NCBI GenBank assembly: GCA_038496445.1
Contig: JALMLS010000097.1
Location: forward strand, 1 to 64,000
DNA length: 64,000 bases
Direction of reading: 5' to 3'
Source of the DNA: Trichosphaerium sp. ATCC 40318
Lineage: Eukaryota > Discosea > Flabellinia > Trichosidae
The notes under the pieces are model-generated. The model ran no database searches. It worked only from the letters and a program-made list of their open reading frames with translations, and was not told the origin of the DNA. The translations under genes were made by a program, and so were the position numbers. Below are positions 45,993 to 57,127 of the stretch, in pieces. How positions within the stretch are numbered: position 1 is the first letter of the stretch; each line of letters starts with the position of its first letter.

Positions 45993-46690
45993 TTAGTAGT
46001 AAGGAATCCAAGTTATACCATATGCCTCAACGTATTCTTTTGTAATAAGGGTTTCATGACTCTCGAGTGTTTTGAGAGAAGTCAAGTGTTTCAAACAATC
46101 GTTTGTAATCGAAGAACAAAAAAAAAGTATCAAATGTTCAAGATTGATCAAATGCTTGAAAACAGAGTCTGTTACTTCAGAACAATTATTCAAACGTAAC
46201 TTCTTGACATTGACCAATGATTTGAGTCCATCATCTGTTATTGATTGTCCTTTGAAAATAGTAACAGTGTGGACATTACCAAGGTGTTCGAACCACCAGT
46301 TTTCTGGGACATTATTGTAATTTCATGTGCGTCTTTGAGTGCCTTTAATCCTTTACCTCTAATATTCGGACAGTTCCATATATTAATTGTGTGTACACCT
46401 CTGAGTGCAGTTAATGAATCATCTGTTATCTTTGTGGAAGCCAAGTCAATGGTGTGAATGGTGTGCTTGCCTCCTTGTACTAATGTAAGGATACCTGAGT
46501 CTGTAATGTTTGATTCTCTCAAACTTATTGACTTAACACCAGAAAGTCAACTCATCATGTGATAGATCCAACCAACTACAATCAATCGTTGTGTTTTTCA
46601 GAAACGGACTGCCTTTGAGAACGCTACATTCTGAGGATTCTTTCAAATTGATTTCATAAACGCCAATTTTATTGCGAATGATGTTATTAA
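45993..46690 (-). pseudogene. F-box/LRR gene fragment with frameshifts
   Basis: The minus strand reads SVLKGSPFLKNTTIDCSWLD, equivalent to the pre-repeat part of the 39.6-kb gene. A shifted frame then gives SGVKSISLRESNITDSGILT, HTIDLASTKITDDSLTALRG, VHTINIWNCPNIRGKGLKAL, and another shifted frame gives GNVHTVTIFKG and VKKLRLNNCSEVTDSVFKHL to the stop at 45993. At least two single-base shifts (near 46545 and 46305) break it, and no F-box is seen upstream. Confidence 0.75.
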
Positions 46691-47146
46691 TATATGTTAT
46701 TAATCACGTGAGAAACTGTAGATGCGTTAATACGTTGTTTTTTGTTTAAATGGCGTAAAATGAGCGCTAATGTCTCTGGTGTCAAATCGCCATGTGATTT
46801 CTCTTGGTTCGCATGCACCAAACTTCGTTTGCCTTGATGCATACCAGCCTACAGTTTGTGACTTTGCGAAACAAAGAAAAACATTGACATCACATTTTTT
46901 TGCTCTGATGCTCACAAGTGGCCGTAGTTTTGAAATCAAAGGTTTGTTGATGTTTCTTGTGTTCCACTGGAAGAGACAAATTTAATATCTATTTTTACTA
47001 AAGACTTGGTTACCGATAAGAGCGTAGTGGTACTGTATGATTAGATACAAACTACCAATTAAACAAAATAGTTAATTCGTTTCCAAAATAGTGGATTGTT
47101 TACAATATCAAAGAGGTTACACTAGGTGTTACGAAGAGGAGAACTC
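46691..47146. other. Intergenic
   Basis: Holds a CACGTG at about 46703 and an open frame at 46770-46985 (+) (HVISLGSHAPNFVCLDAYQP) without start context or family. Nothing else recognised. Confidence 0.3.
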
Positions 47147-49412
47147 CTATTTATTAGCAGCATCCGGTTTTAACGATGGTAGAACTGACAGGAGATGTCT
47201 TACAGGTATTGTATCTCCTCGTTCTTCAACAAAGCTTCGAATCAATGTTGAATCTTGGGAGAGGACCCAAGAAGTAAGAGTGTTTCTGATAACAGGGTTA
47301 CATGCCAATAATCCGTATTCAAGAATCTCACTCATTATCTTTATATTTGTTGCACTATGATTAAGGAGATCATTCATCACAAGAGATTGTAAAGAATCTA
47401 TGCAATATTTATCAGAGAACTTTAAGACTTTAAATAGAGTAGCCAAATCAAGATCATGAGGTATTTCATCAAGGTAGACAAAATGAATAAAAATGTTGAT
47501 AATCAAAGGATCTTCATTTAAGGTAATACTATCGTTTTTGTCACCACTTGTCCCAAGTTCTTTAGATAGAATAGCACCTTCAAAGAACGAAGACCGACAC
47601 ATAAGTATAGACTACAGGAAAATAAATATAAAGGAGATAGAGTGTAGTACAGTAATAACAAACCTTGTGACATTTAATACTGTCTTTTCCAGCAACAATG
47701 GTAAAGTCCTGAGTTTCCGATTCGAACAGCTTTTGAAGGGATTCTAGAAGTGAAGTCTTATCTGACACGCATTCTTTACGCTTGTGTTCGCGTATTGCGC
47801 ATATGAGAGCGTTATCTGTGTTGCTTTTAGCATACTGTTCTTGGCTCAATTTAGTCAAGTCTGTTATCAATGTTGACAGCTTTCTTGGAACTATTATTGG
47901 TTGGATTGATGTTGCTAACGTTTATCAGTATTCATTCAAGATATAGTTTTTACTTACGTGGCGAAATATAAGTTTTCTTGTCTATTTGGACCTCTCTTTT
48001 CTCTGGTATTTGTTTTACAAGGTATGGAATGAGGTTTGTATTTTGTTCCATCAAAGAAACAAAAAGAACTTTAATAACACCTCTTGGATTTTCTATTCTT
48101 GAACATAAAACATCGACCATATACATGCCACAATCATAAGCGTTCATTTTTCCTAATGATAAAAAGCTAATAAGTATATAAAATTACAAATAAAAAGGTC
48201 AAAAGGATGTTGTACCTTTGTAATCTGGGAAGAACTCTTTGAATTTTTCTGGATGGTTTTGTATTTCTTGTTCAAAGATGTCAAGCTTTGTCATTACAAG
48301 GATAATAGGAGCAGTGATGAAATTTTGATACTTTGCAATAGTATTGAGAAACATACAGGAGTCTTCAAAGTCATAGGTTGTATGAGAAACGAAATACAAG
48401 TAACTGTTGTTGCGAGTGAGGGAAAAAACTACATAATAAGAAAAAAACAAAAAAAAAAAATGACAGCAGGTGAGGATACCTAATGAGAGATACACAAAAA
48501 AATATGCAGTCAGCACCATAGAAGCTAAGAATTTTGATTTTTTTGCGTTCATGATAGAAACCTATGAAAAAAGAAGTAACAAAAAACAACAATCACAATT
48601 CTGCTGTTACCCACCTGAAGTATCTACTATTTTATATCTGGTACCATCCACAATGTAGATATCTTCTACAACACCAGTGGTTAACGAATGTAGATTAAGA
48701 AGCTGTTCATTGGTCACAAAGAATGCATCAGCAGATTGACAGCAAACTGAAGCAATGTAACTGAAAGTAAAGAACTCAGCATGGAAAATAACAACAGACT
48801 TAACTCACGTTTTTGCATTTGTCTTGAGGGAGAACGGCATAGATTTAGACGTAATAGATGTAATCATGTTCATGAAAGCTTGGTCTTGTTGCAACCTGGG
48901 TCAAAGCCGTTAACCGAAAAATGTTATGAAATAAAGAAGAGTACAGTTTCAATGTGTCAATCCGTTGTTGTGTCCAAAACATTTTGTCGGTTCGAGCCAT
49001 AAAAGAGTTGACAGTATCTTGTGTCGTCTAATATTTATGTGTAAGACGTTACGAAGTACTGTAAATATTGTTTACACTCTCCAGACTCGAGAATTCGGGT
49101 AATTGGGATACACTCCAAAAAAAACTCTGCAAAAACCATAAACCACGTCCATTGTACCAATCACTAAGCCTTATTTTACAAAACAATTTAAAATGCATCA
49201 ATAGCGTTGATTTACCTAAACTCTCTTTGTAAGCAATAAAAACTGCCCATAATACCACAATAGTACCACTCTTGGATGGTCCTAACGGTTCGTTATTGGG
49301 TTGTTTGTATTAGCTGTCACTTACCTACTACTAACGCTTTTTTGGTACAGGAGTCATGATTTTCTGTTTGAAACGCATTTTTGCGTTTTTGTTTCGACCC
49401 TTTGCTTCCCAT
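47147..49412 (-). CDS. Predicted fusion: divergent heterotrimeric G-alpha domain plus BTB/POZ domain
   Basis: Start MGSKGSKQKRKN has the MGxxxS N-myristoylation form typical of G-alpha. The P-loop VVGPSKSGKSTLLMHF is assembled across two introns. Later exons give NLHSLTTGVVEDIYIVDGTR and YKIVDTSG-GFYHERKKIK (switch I/II region: TTG and the DxxG block are kept, but the switch I Arg and the catalytic Gln are replaced). Next are TAPIILVMTKLDIFEQEIQN (NKxD as TKLD), FFPDYKG, and, after an intron with ATCATTAG acceptor, KMNAYDCGMYMVDVLCSRIE. In frame follow a linker and a BTB domain: DFTIVAGKDSIKCHK, SILMCRSSFFEGAILSKELG, NIFIHFVYLDEIPHDLDLAT and KFSDKYCIDSLQSLVMNDLL. Around 12 exons. The fusion rests on in-frame splicing at 47920-48260; two adjacent genes are the alternative. 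Confidence 0.7.
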
Positions 49413-49425
49413 GCTTTACAACAAA

Positions 49426-49512
49426 TGTTTTTGTTTAGCGAAAACTGAAACAATTCAGTTGTTGTTTAGCGAAAACTGAAACAAATGTTTTTGTTTAGCG
49501 AAAACTAAACAA
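49426..49512. repeat. Three direct repeats upstream of the G-alpha/BTB gene
   Basis: The unit TTTAGCGAAAACTGAAACAA occurs three times (last copy slightly changed) with TGTTTTTG preceding copies one and three, starting 14 bp upstream of the ATG of the minus-strand gene. It may be a recent slippage array in the 5' UTR or promoter. Confidence 0.75.
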
Positions 49513-49657
49513 TTCAAAGAAACCTAATTTTGTTGCACACGTGATTTATCTACCACAGAAGAAATATCAACACGGTTAAATAATTAAAAGAAATCAAAGA
49601 GATCTTCAAAATGTGGTAGGAAACTTATGAGAAAATCCTGATAGTGTCTTTATTTGT

Positions 49658-50100
49658 CTACTGTTTTTTCTGTAGTTCTGGACATAGTTCTTCATAGTAG
49701 ACCTACACAAAGTTTTAAATTCCGAAATGTTTGCAACTTTACTGCACATACCCCACGCAAGTGCCTGTTGCCTGAAAGCGCATTACGGCCATGAAGCATC
49801 CTAAATTGACATGTTAATTTTTTATCTCAGCCCATACCAAAAAAAAGACGTACTTGTAGTTATCATAAACAACAAACTCTCCTGGATTTAAATCACAACG
49901 ATATTGATTTTCTGGATTACGAGCAAGTCTAGTGAACTTGATATAAGCATCATACCATGTCTCAACAACACCCAAAGGCTTCTTCTATAGAAACTGATAA
50001 GAGTCTTATCGATTTATGTGAATCAAACAAGATTTTGGTTACCAGTGGTGCCATTGTGAAGTACGAGTATCTAATTTGTTTCAACTCTACCCAAATTGAA
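49658..50100 (-). pseudogene. C-terminal fragment of a gamma-butyrobetaine/trimethyllysine dioxygenase-like gene
   Basis: The minus strand reads APLVTKILFDSHKSIRLLS, then WYDAYIKFTRLARNPENQYR, DLNPGEFVVYDNYK, MLHGRNALSGNRHLRG and YEELCPELQKKQ. It matches the end of BBOX1/TMLHE enzymes (carnitine synthesis), including the LxPGxxxxxDNxxxLHGRxAF..xRHLxG block with the distal iron-binding His and the 2-oxoglutarate-binding Arg. Upstream sequence is occupied by the Rho gene on the other strand and shows no N-terminal domain. Truncated, so unlikely to be active. Confidence 0.6.
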
Positions 50101-50149
50101 CAAGCCATGAAAATTAGCATCAAGTCAAGGCTAGTATGCTTTAGCCGAA

Positions 50150-51326
50150 ATGAAATCCTCAACAGACAATAAAAGCGACAACGGCGAACTTCCTCGAGTA
50201 AAATTAGTAGTATTTGGAGATAGTGCTGTTGGTAAAACAACATTTTACGTGAAAGCTCATTAAATACCTCGTATCTTGCGTCTTCATTCTTTTGAGGGTA
50301 TGTTACACCGTAAGCTAACTTAGACACAGGTAAAACAAGCTTACTGAGCAGAATAGCCTTAAGTACGTCCAGAGTATTCAATCACCAGTAAAAACAGTAC
50401 CAGAGAGGTTTCCGTCGGGTTACACTCCGACAGTATTAGAAAATAATGTGTACGCAGAGCATTGAGGCTTTTATCTCAGTTTTTCTTGTCTCACGTGACC
50501 TGGCTTTAGTATACATTTGGACACTATGTAACTTTTTTTTTCTGTCCTTTAGACTTTACTTATTCTCTTAGGATGCATGTCAACACGTGTGGACACAAGA
50601 TAGAATTAGGTTCGTTGCTTTGTTTATTGTAACTCATGTTGTACCTTATAGGCTTGTGGGATACTGCAGGGCCTGAAAAATACGACAGGATTCGATCTGT
50701 GAGCTACACCAATGCTGATGTAAGCTATAGTTAGTTGTGAAGTATCTGTTGTTAATTCTTTGCTTTCTGTAGAGTGTAGCGATAATTGCTTTCAGTCTCG
50801 TAAACAGGACTAGTTACGAAAATGTATTGACAAAGGTAAGCCACATTGTGCACTTAATTATTGCCACAATTTTTTGTTTAACTCAAGAGTCACTAAGCTA
50901 ATGATCTCGTTTGCGTTGTAAAGTGCTACCCTGAACTTCGATATTATCGCCCAGATGTACCTGTTGTATTGGTTGGTACAAAGCTAGACTTAAGGGAGTT
51001 GCACTCAATGGATAGAGGCCATAAACGCACAGAGAAAGCCATCGCAAGAGAAGAAGGAATACATTTAGCAGAAAAAATTGGTGTATGTACTGCCACATTT
51101 CCGCCCATTGTTCTAAACTTACTCGCTGTGATTTAGGCTCATAGTTATGTTGAAGTGAGTTCAAAAACAGGTGACGGGGCAGAAGAGCGTATGTTTGCAC
51201 CTTAGTCTGAGTACTAAACTAACTATTTTTGTAGTACTATGCCAAGTATCAGAAGCTGGTTGGTTATTCAGCCATCACAAGGGAACAACAGAAAATAAAT
51301 CCGATAAAACATGTGCTGTCATGTGA
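50150..51326 (+). CDS. Rho-family small GTPase with CAAX end
   Basis: Starts MKSSTDNKSDNGELPRVKLV. The P-loop FGDSAVG|KTSLLSRIA is split by an intron. ERFPSGYTPTVLENN (switch I), MHVNTCGHKIEL, GLWDTAGPEKYDRIRSVSYT (switch II, Gln replaced by Pro), [66 protein letters not shown] and the terminus KTCAVM (CAAX) follow. Close paralogue of the 17-kb gene, with the same intron positions. The donor of the P-loop intron (GTAAAACAA) repeats the first bases of the following exon, so even the unspliced frame reads GKTT. Role in actin control inferred from the family. Confidence 0.8.
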
Positions 51327-51696
51327 CTAGTCACGGGAAGCAACACTTTGTAACTTTTTTGTCATTTTCATGAGACTTTTCGACACTACATTTTTTAATG
51401 AATTAAACACCTGTGCGTCGTATCCATTTAAAAATGAGGGTTCTTAAACTTTTCTTTGTTTTTTTGACAAAAGCTAAACAGTATATAGCTAAATTTCCTG
51501 CCTAACCATACCAGGGCACCAGGCAACAGCGTGTGATGACATATAAGAAGTAGGAGATATTTTATCACGTGATAAACAAAACCAAAACAAGTTGTTTGTG
51601 AATCCAGGTATTAAGTCACTACCACTTCCAAAACGCGTTAATTACACCCAAAAAGCCTAGCAAGTTCTTTTAGGTTCTGTTTACGCCAATTACAAT
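51327..51696. other. Intergenic
   Basis: 3' UTR of the Rho gene (AATGAATTAAACA near 51398) and promoter of the LamG protein; one TCACGTGA at about 51565. No gene seen. Confidence 0.4.
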
Positions 51697-53607
51697 ATGG
51701 AGGAGAGACAGATTTTAATATTAGTATTGTTGGCCATGATTACGCTTACGCAGTGTGCGTATAGTTTTGTTTGAAAAAATACTAAATTAGTGTTGTAAAA
51801 GAAAGTTCCTCTTACAAACTTTTGCTCTTAATTTTATTGTAAGGTACTCCTGCTGGTATGGTAGCTCATTTTGAAAGTGAAGGAAACCAACGTTTTAGTT
51901 TCAATGATGGTATACGCGTTGACGGCGAAAATTTTAGCAATTACAGCGTAATATCAGTTGGTGCATGGGTAAAATATAGTATTACTTGGTTAGTTCGTAC
52001 TTTGTCGTCGTTACTCTCGAATAATTTCTGTGCACTTATTTTTGGTTTTTTTGGCGTTTTGCCCACGTGCTTTTCTTCTTTTGTCGATATCTCTTTATCT
52101 GATGTAAGTAGGCCTTGTCCAACCAGTAGTAATTGTCCATTGTATACTATATTTTCAACAAAGCCTTCGGGAACAGCTGGTAGCTATGGATCCATGATTT
52201 ATGTTGGAAGCTATAGCCGAACCTTGTACCCTCGGCAACTCACATTTGAGACCTATGACACAAGTTTCAGAAAGTACCCCAGCAGTTCTTTTAACCCAGC
52301 GATTCACCCACAAGTCATGCTACAACAATGGGTATGGCTTACTCACTTTAAGACGTTTGTTGCTAACCCAATATAATATTAGACGTATGTTTATTTTTCA
52401 CGTGATTTGAACCAAAATAGAATAACTATAAAGACATTAGACGATACAATAGTGAAAACTGCAACTACCTCCACCTTTACATTATCTCCATCACAAAGAG
52501 TACGTAGCTAACACTTTAATTTCCATACCTATTAAGTACAAACATAGGAGTACTTTACAATTGGTTGCTTATCTAATCATTTGGACGCTCCTGCGTACGG
52601 GTTCTATGTGCGTTCACAAGAGTGCTATAAAACGCCTAGATATTAATGAGCACAATTAGGGTGATATTGACGACGTGGGTATATGGAAAAGGTTCTGTTT
52701 GTCTTTTGTTTAGTTTAATTAAAGTTTGATAGGGAACTATCGGATGATGAGATTATTGAACGAGCAATGAACCCTGATGTGCACTTAGCAGACGAAGATC
52801 TGCTTTACTTTTTTGACTTTGAAAAGGATTATCAACCCACTATTAATGCGACCATTGTGACTGCGTCCACATTTGGCAACTCTTACGTTCAGCGAGTGGA
52901 CTCGTACGTTTAGTTGAACGACATAGTTTCCGTTCTAAATTACATTAGTACGATTCCTGCTCGTCCAACAATTTCTCCAACCATGTTACCTACCTCATCT
53001 CCTACAGTTTCTCCTTCCAACTTACCAACAAATCCTCCTACCACAGCATTTAATCCTACACCTCAACCTTCTACAGCAGTACCAAGCACACCTTCCGAAC
53101 CTGTGATACAAATAAACATAGAAGTAAATAAAGTCATAGTATTCAATGGAGATTATGTGCTTAGTCCAAACCATACACTCACCTTTCGTAAAGGAGGGCA
53201 TATGAACATTACAGGTATTTATGAGAACAAGTACTAGGTCGGGGTTTTTTCTTTTGACAACTGTAGGCTGCTTTAATCCTTCAGGAAGTCTTATTGTTCA
53301 CACTGATGACAAGGAAAGTACCGAGCATACTTTATTTGAGTATTCATGCCTGAACCACACTGATGGCTTCTCAAACATTGAAGTTATTCACAGTGACAGC
53401 TGTAAAACATCAGAGTATGAACAAAAGTGGGCTACATCCAAGTTCTCACTTGTTGTCACTATCAATAACACGTGTTCTCATTGGTGGACATACTTGATCA
53501 TTGCCATTGTAGTTATAGTGATACTATCGATAATAATACTAATAGTCGTTGCATACTATGTACCGGTACAGTGTTACAAACAAATGACTTGTAGCATAAT
53601 GTACTAA
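51697..53607 (+). CDS. Single-pass membrane protein with LamG-like lectin domain and PT-rich stalk
   Basis: The signal exon MEERQILILVLLAMITLT is joined by an intron to TPAGMVAHFESEGNQRFSFN, DGENFSNYSVISVGAW, then SIFSTKPSG-type text (TIFSTKPSGTAGSYGSMIYV), LTFETYDTSFRKYPSSSF and a block GDIDDVG(I/W)-KFDRELSDDEIIER, the closing strand of laminin-G/concanavalin folds. A stalk follows (SPTMLPTSSPTVSPSNLPTN), then a beta-rich segment, and a helix WWTYLIIAIVVIVILSIIIL with a short cytosolic tail (VQCYKQMTCSIMY). Several introns. A surface lectin or adhesion receptor is a reasonable inference. Confidence 0.7.
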
Positions 53608-54119
53608 TATTGAACTAGGCATTCAGAAAAAGATTATTTCCTTTTAAAATGCGAGATGTATTTAACAGAGAAGTGGGGACTGCTAAACATTTTGATGAAA
53701 CAGAAAATTCTTAGTAGTTAGCACGTGGTCCTTATTCCATTTAGAAATAAATTTAGAGTTACATCAACCATTTTATTTTATGCTTGAAATTACATAAATA
53801 GGCATTTGCTGTACAGCTCCGCCAAAAAAATAGTGTTGGAGTAGAAGTCAACAGGTTGCCAGCAAATGAACTGAAATGAACCATCCTTATCTTAATGAAA
53901 TGATTGAAAGGGCTTTGTAGTATACAATAGCCAGGTTCTAAAACTATGAGCATCAAGTAATACCAACGTGCTTTCTGGGTCATCCTTTTGCTTTACGGTA
54001 CTCACAAAGAACTCAAATCACTCAATTTGTGGTGTAACAGGGAGTGTTTTAAGCTGTTCTTGCTTGTTGTCTCCTTGAGAGGGGTGAAGCTACTCCAAGT
54101 TCTTGCAAAGGTACACTTC
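53608..54119. other. Intergenic between convergent genes
   Basis: 3' flanks of the LamG protein (+) and Ran (-). Open frames here are antisense or low quality. Nothing recognised. Confidence 0.4.
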
Positions 54120-54992
54120 TCAGATATCATCATCTTCTGGAAGTAATGGTACTTTATAAATATTTTCTCGATCAATCTCTAATTGATTTCTTTGTTCTTC
54201 TGTTAAAATAATAGCAGGTGGTCCTAGTGCCATGCCTGTAACTAGTTCAAGCTTATGGTCTCTATAACACGAGTTAGAGATAAGAAAGAAGCTAGAAATA
54301 AACTAAAAAAAGTCATACCCAGACAGTATTTGAAGAATGCTTATGAATGGTTTCTCGATATTGTAGTTTGCTTTTACTGATGTTTCATAATACGGTATAT
54401 CTTTTTTTCTGTGAAAAGTTATATAGCGCGGTTTAACCTACACGCAAAAGGCCAGTTAGTATCAAGAACATCTCAAAAAAAAAAACTCAACTATTTCATA
54501 CTTTTCTTTCTTTGATATCAACTTTGTTTCCAATCATGACTATTGGTATCTTACCACAAACCCTTATTATATCTTTATACCACATATGTACATGTTTGTA
54601 TGTCATTCTTGAAGTCACATCGAACATAACAATGCCGGCAGCTGCATCAAAACTAAACAAGAAAAACATAAATATTTTTGTTGACAACTAAGACTTACAA
54701 ATATGAATCTCGTAGTCTATATTGCCCGGCTGCATCCCACACGTTTAAAACTACTAATCCACGTGTAGTATACCAAGTCATAGGATGCACTTCAACACCT
54801 ATTGTGGGATAGTATCTTCTGTCAAACTCACAACCTTGCAGCCTCCTAACAAGTGAAGTCTTTCCTACACCTCCATCGCCACAAAGAACTATCTTGAACT
54901 GAGGAATTTTGCTCTAAACAAAAACAAAGTCAGACTCGGATTATTTGTGTATGTCTCACAGGAACCGTTGAAAATGCTGGTGTTGTTGCCAT
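54120..54992 (-). CDS. RAN: Ran GTPase
   Basis: Exon 1 is [11 protein letters not shown]. Then [40 protein letters not shown] (switch I, with GVEVHP as in Ran), [18 protein letters not shown] (catalytic Gln kept, Thr of DTAG is Ala), [57 protein letters not shown] and the acidic C terminus PLLPEDDDI. The TSRxTY..V..W...I.RVC block and the DEDDDL-like end are specific to Ran, which drives nuclear transport. About seven exons, all in frame. It shares a 242-bp divergent promoter with the oxygenase gene. Confidence 0.9.
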
Positions 54993-55234
54993 CTATATGT
55001 TATGAAGTAACTAAAAAAGCTCTTTCTGCGCAATTTCTGGTAGAACCTTCTAGAAGCATGTGACTGTTTATATTCACTTAACCATTGCTGTAAAACGTAA
55101 TTAACGTTGTAACCTTGGTCGTTAAGAATAGCTTGGCAGTACCAGTGTATCCAGTAGTCATAATCAATCCGTTTTAGCGAGATTCGGTTAAAAGTACATT
55201 GAAACAGGCGTATAGTCGTCATAACGGTTCTTCG

Positions 55235-56830
55235 ATGGCGAGTATCAAGGCATACGTTCCCTCCGAATTGTACAACACGCTAGAAGCGAACTTACAACGA
55301 TTAGATAATTTCGCTCGACGAACTGTATGCTGGAGACACAAAAGCCGTCTCAGAGTTTACTGATAGCGTAATTAAACGTGGATTTGCACTTTTAAGCCTT
55401 CAAAAGGAAGAAAAAACCACAAAATTGGCACAAGACAATATAAACCGTACAGTTACCGCCTGTAACGGTTTCTTCTCAGCAAATGACAATTACAAGCAAC
55501 ATTACTTCTTTCCTCCTGTATTTGGGTACACGTCGTTACCTCACAAGGAGGGATTTCGATATTTGACAGGAAGGTAATGTTTGGTTTTTTTTCTCTAAGT
55601 TTTTTTGGCTAAGTTTTTTGCAAGTCATTTCGTCTATGATATTATGCCGAATCACTTTCAGAATGTGTTAAGTGTATTCTTGGCTATGGAAAAAGTGTTG
55701 ATTGAAATAACTGGTCACGTGTCAAAAGGTAAAAAGTGGTTCAGTGTTTCAATAGATGAGTCTTTAAGCTAATGCTCACTCTTTTTAAGACTTATTCGGT
55801 GCTACTGTTAATGAGCTTGGTAAAAAGATGTCTTTACCTTGTCTTCAAGAAGACGACAAAGAAAAGCACTATGCAATGGTAGATATTGTTAAATATTACA
55901 ATACAGGCACGTGCCTTCGAAACGAACATAATTGCAGCTACTAACGTTAAAAAAAGAAATCTTAGATGCAACAAATAAAAAAGTGCCTGAGATGAACTGT
56001 ATGGAGCATTATGATCCAGGTACTGTTTAATTTTATACATTGAGCTAGTTTACCTTAAAGTTGCTGATAGTTCAAGGTCTGTTTTCGTTAAACATTGTTT
56101 CCACTGAACCTGGGCTTCAACTGTATGATCACAACTCAAACGCATGGCTAGATTGCCCACCTGATACTGCTGTAATATGGTGCGGTAAAGCTGCAGTTGA
56201 AGCGTCAAATGGTCGTATTAAACCTGGTAAACACCGCGTTCTGTACTCGGAAAAACCCAGAATCACTATTTGGCTTGAGGTGCGTTTCAGTATGTTTTTA
56301 TTCATCATGGTATTACTCGTTGCAAATTGCTTCAAACTGATGAAACCATTACTTCTGTTGGATATTTATACCTGTTGTAGCTTATTACTTCAAACCAAGT
56401 ACCACCAGAGACTCATGAGAAAGGTATATTAGCATTTGATACAAGGAAGAAAGATGAGGTAGCTGATAAGATGATTACTGCTGAAATGTACGATGATTGG
56501 TTTGAAATCGAAAAAGTGACTGGTATTCCGTACGTGTATTGTTTTGTGAACTACAGCGTTGTGTAATTTGATGAAACATAATTTTTACAAGCAATTTATG
56601 ACAGTGTGTTCTCTCGTGTACTGTATGATTTATCTTAAAATTTTCTTGCTTTTTTTTTGTTTTTTTTTTCTTGGTCTAACAAAAATAGTTGGTCCAAACG
56701 CCGTAACAGATGGGTACCAGAAGCCAAAAAAGCTTTTGAAAAACGTACTAATATGAAAGCTGTAACATATAGAGAACATAGAAGAGGAGCAAAAACGACT
56801 CCAATAGCACAAAATGCTCAGCCAACTTAA
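55235..56830 (+). CDS. 2-oxoglutarate/Fe(II)-dependent oxygenase (IPNS-like)
   Basis: A 7-codon first exon (MASIKAY) joins in frame to IISLDELYAGDTKAVSEFTD, SVIKRGFALLSL, PPVFGYTSLPHKEGFRYLTG, MPNHFQNVLSVFLAMEKVLI, MNCMEHYDPGLFSLNIVSTE (HxD iron ligands), GLQLYDHNSNAWLDCPPDTA, EASNGRIKPGKHRVLYSEKP (distal His; KPR in place of the usual RxS) and ITIWLEV. A later exon is basic (WSKRRNRWVPEAKKAFEKR). The order H-x-D, GLQ, N..xxxxxHRV is that of isopenicillin N synthase/DIOX enzymes. Substrate unknown. Start is supported by a CTTAC branch before the second exon; reading on without that intron stops early. Confidence 0.7.
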
Positions 56831-57127
56831 ATAAATTGTAGCTTAGCAAAGGATTGAAGAACTTCGGTTGTATTAAAGCGTTTTTATTTTCAGTCTGCAA
56901 ACAAGAAACAATCGGAACGAGTTAGTTATAAGACTTCCAGTTACACTTTCGCCTGCCAAAATCCGTTAACGTTAAATTAAATTCTTGATAACTTGTGATG
57001 TTACCAGAAAACTCGGTGAATTTTAGGACTTTTTTAACTGACATTTGGACATTGTTGTGCACTATTCATTGCATCTCAATTCAGTTGGTTTAAAAAAACG
57101 TGACGAGGAGCTAATAAACTGAAAAAC

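Noticed and set aside
25413-46690. Integrated giant-virus segment
   Set aside because: MORN-like and LRR proteins hint at it, but the neighbouring genes are intron-rich cellular housekeeping genes and no viral core gene is present.
49426-49512. CRISPR-like short array
   Set aside because: Only three units without unique spacers, in a eukaryotic promoter; simple tandem repeat.
50150-50266. Start of the 50-kb Rho gene as a short independent ORF ending after GKTTF
   Set aside because: That reading is intron retention; the paralogue and downstream exon show the intron begins inside the P-loop.
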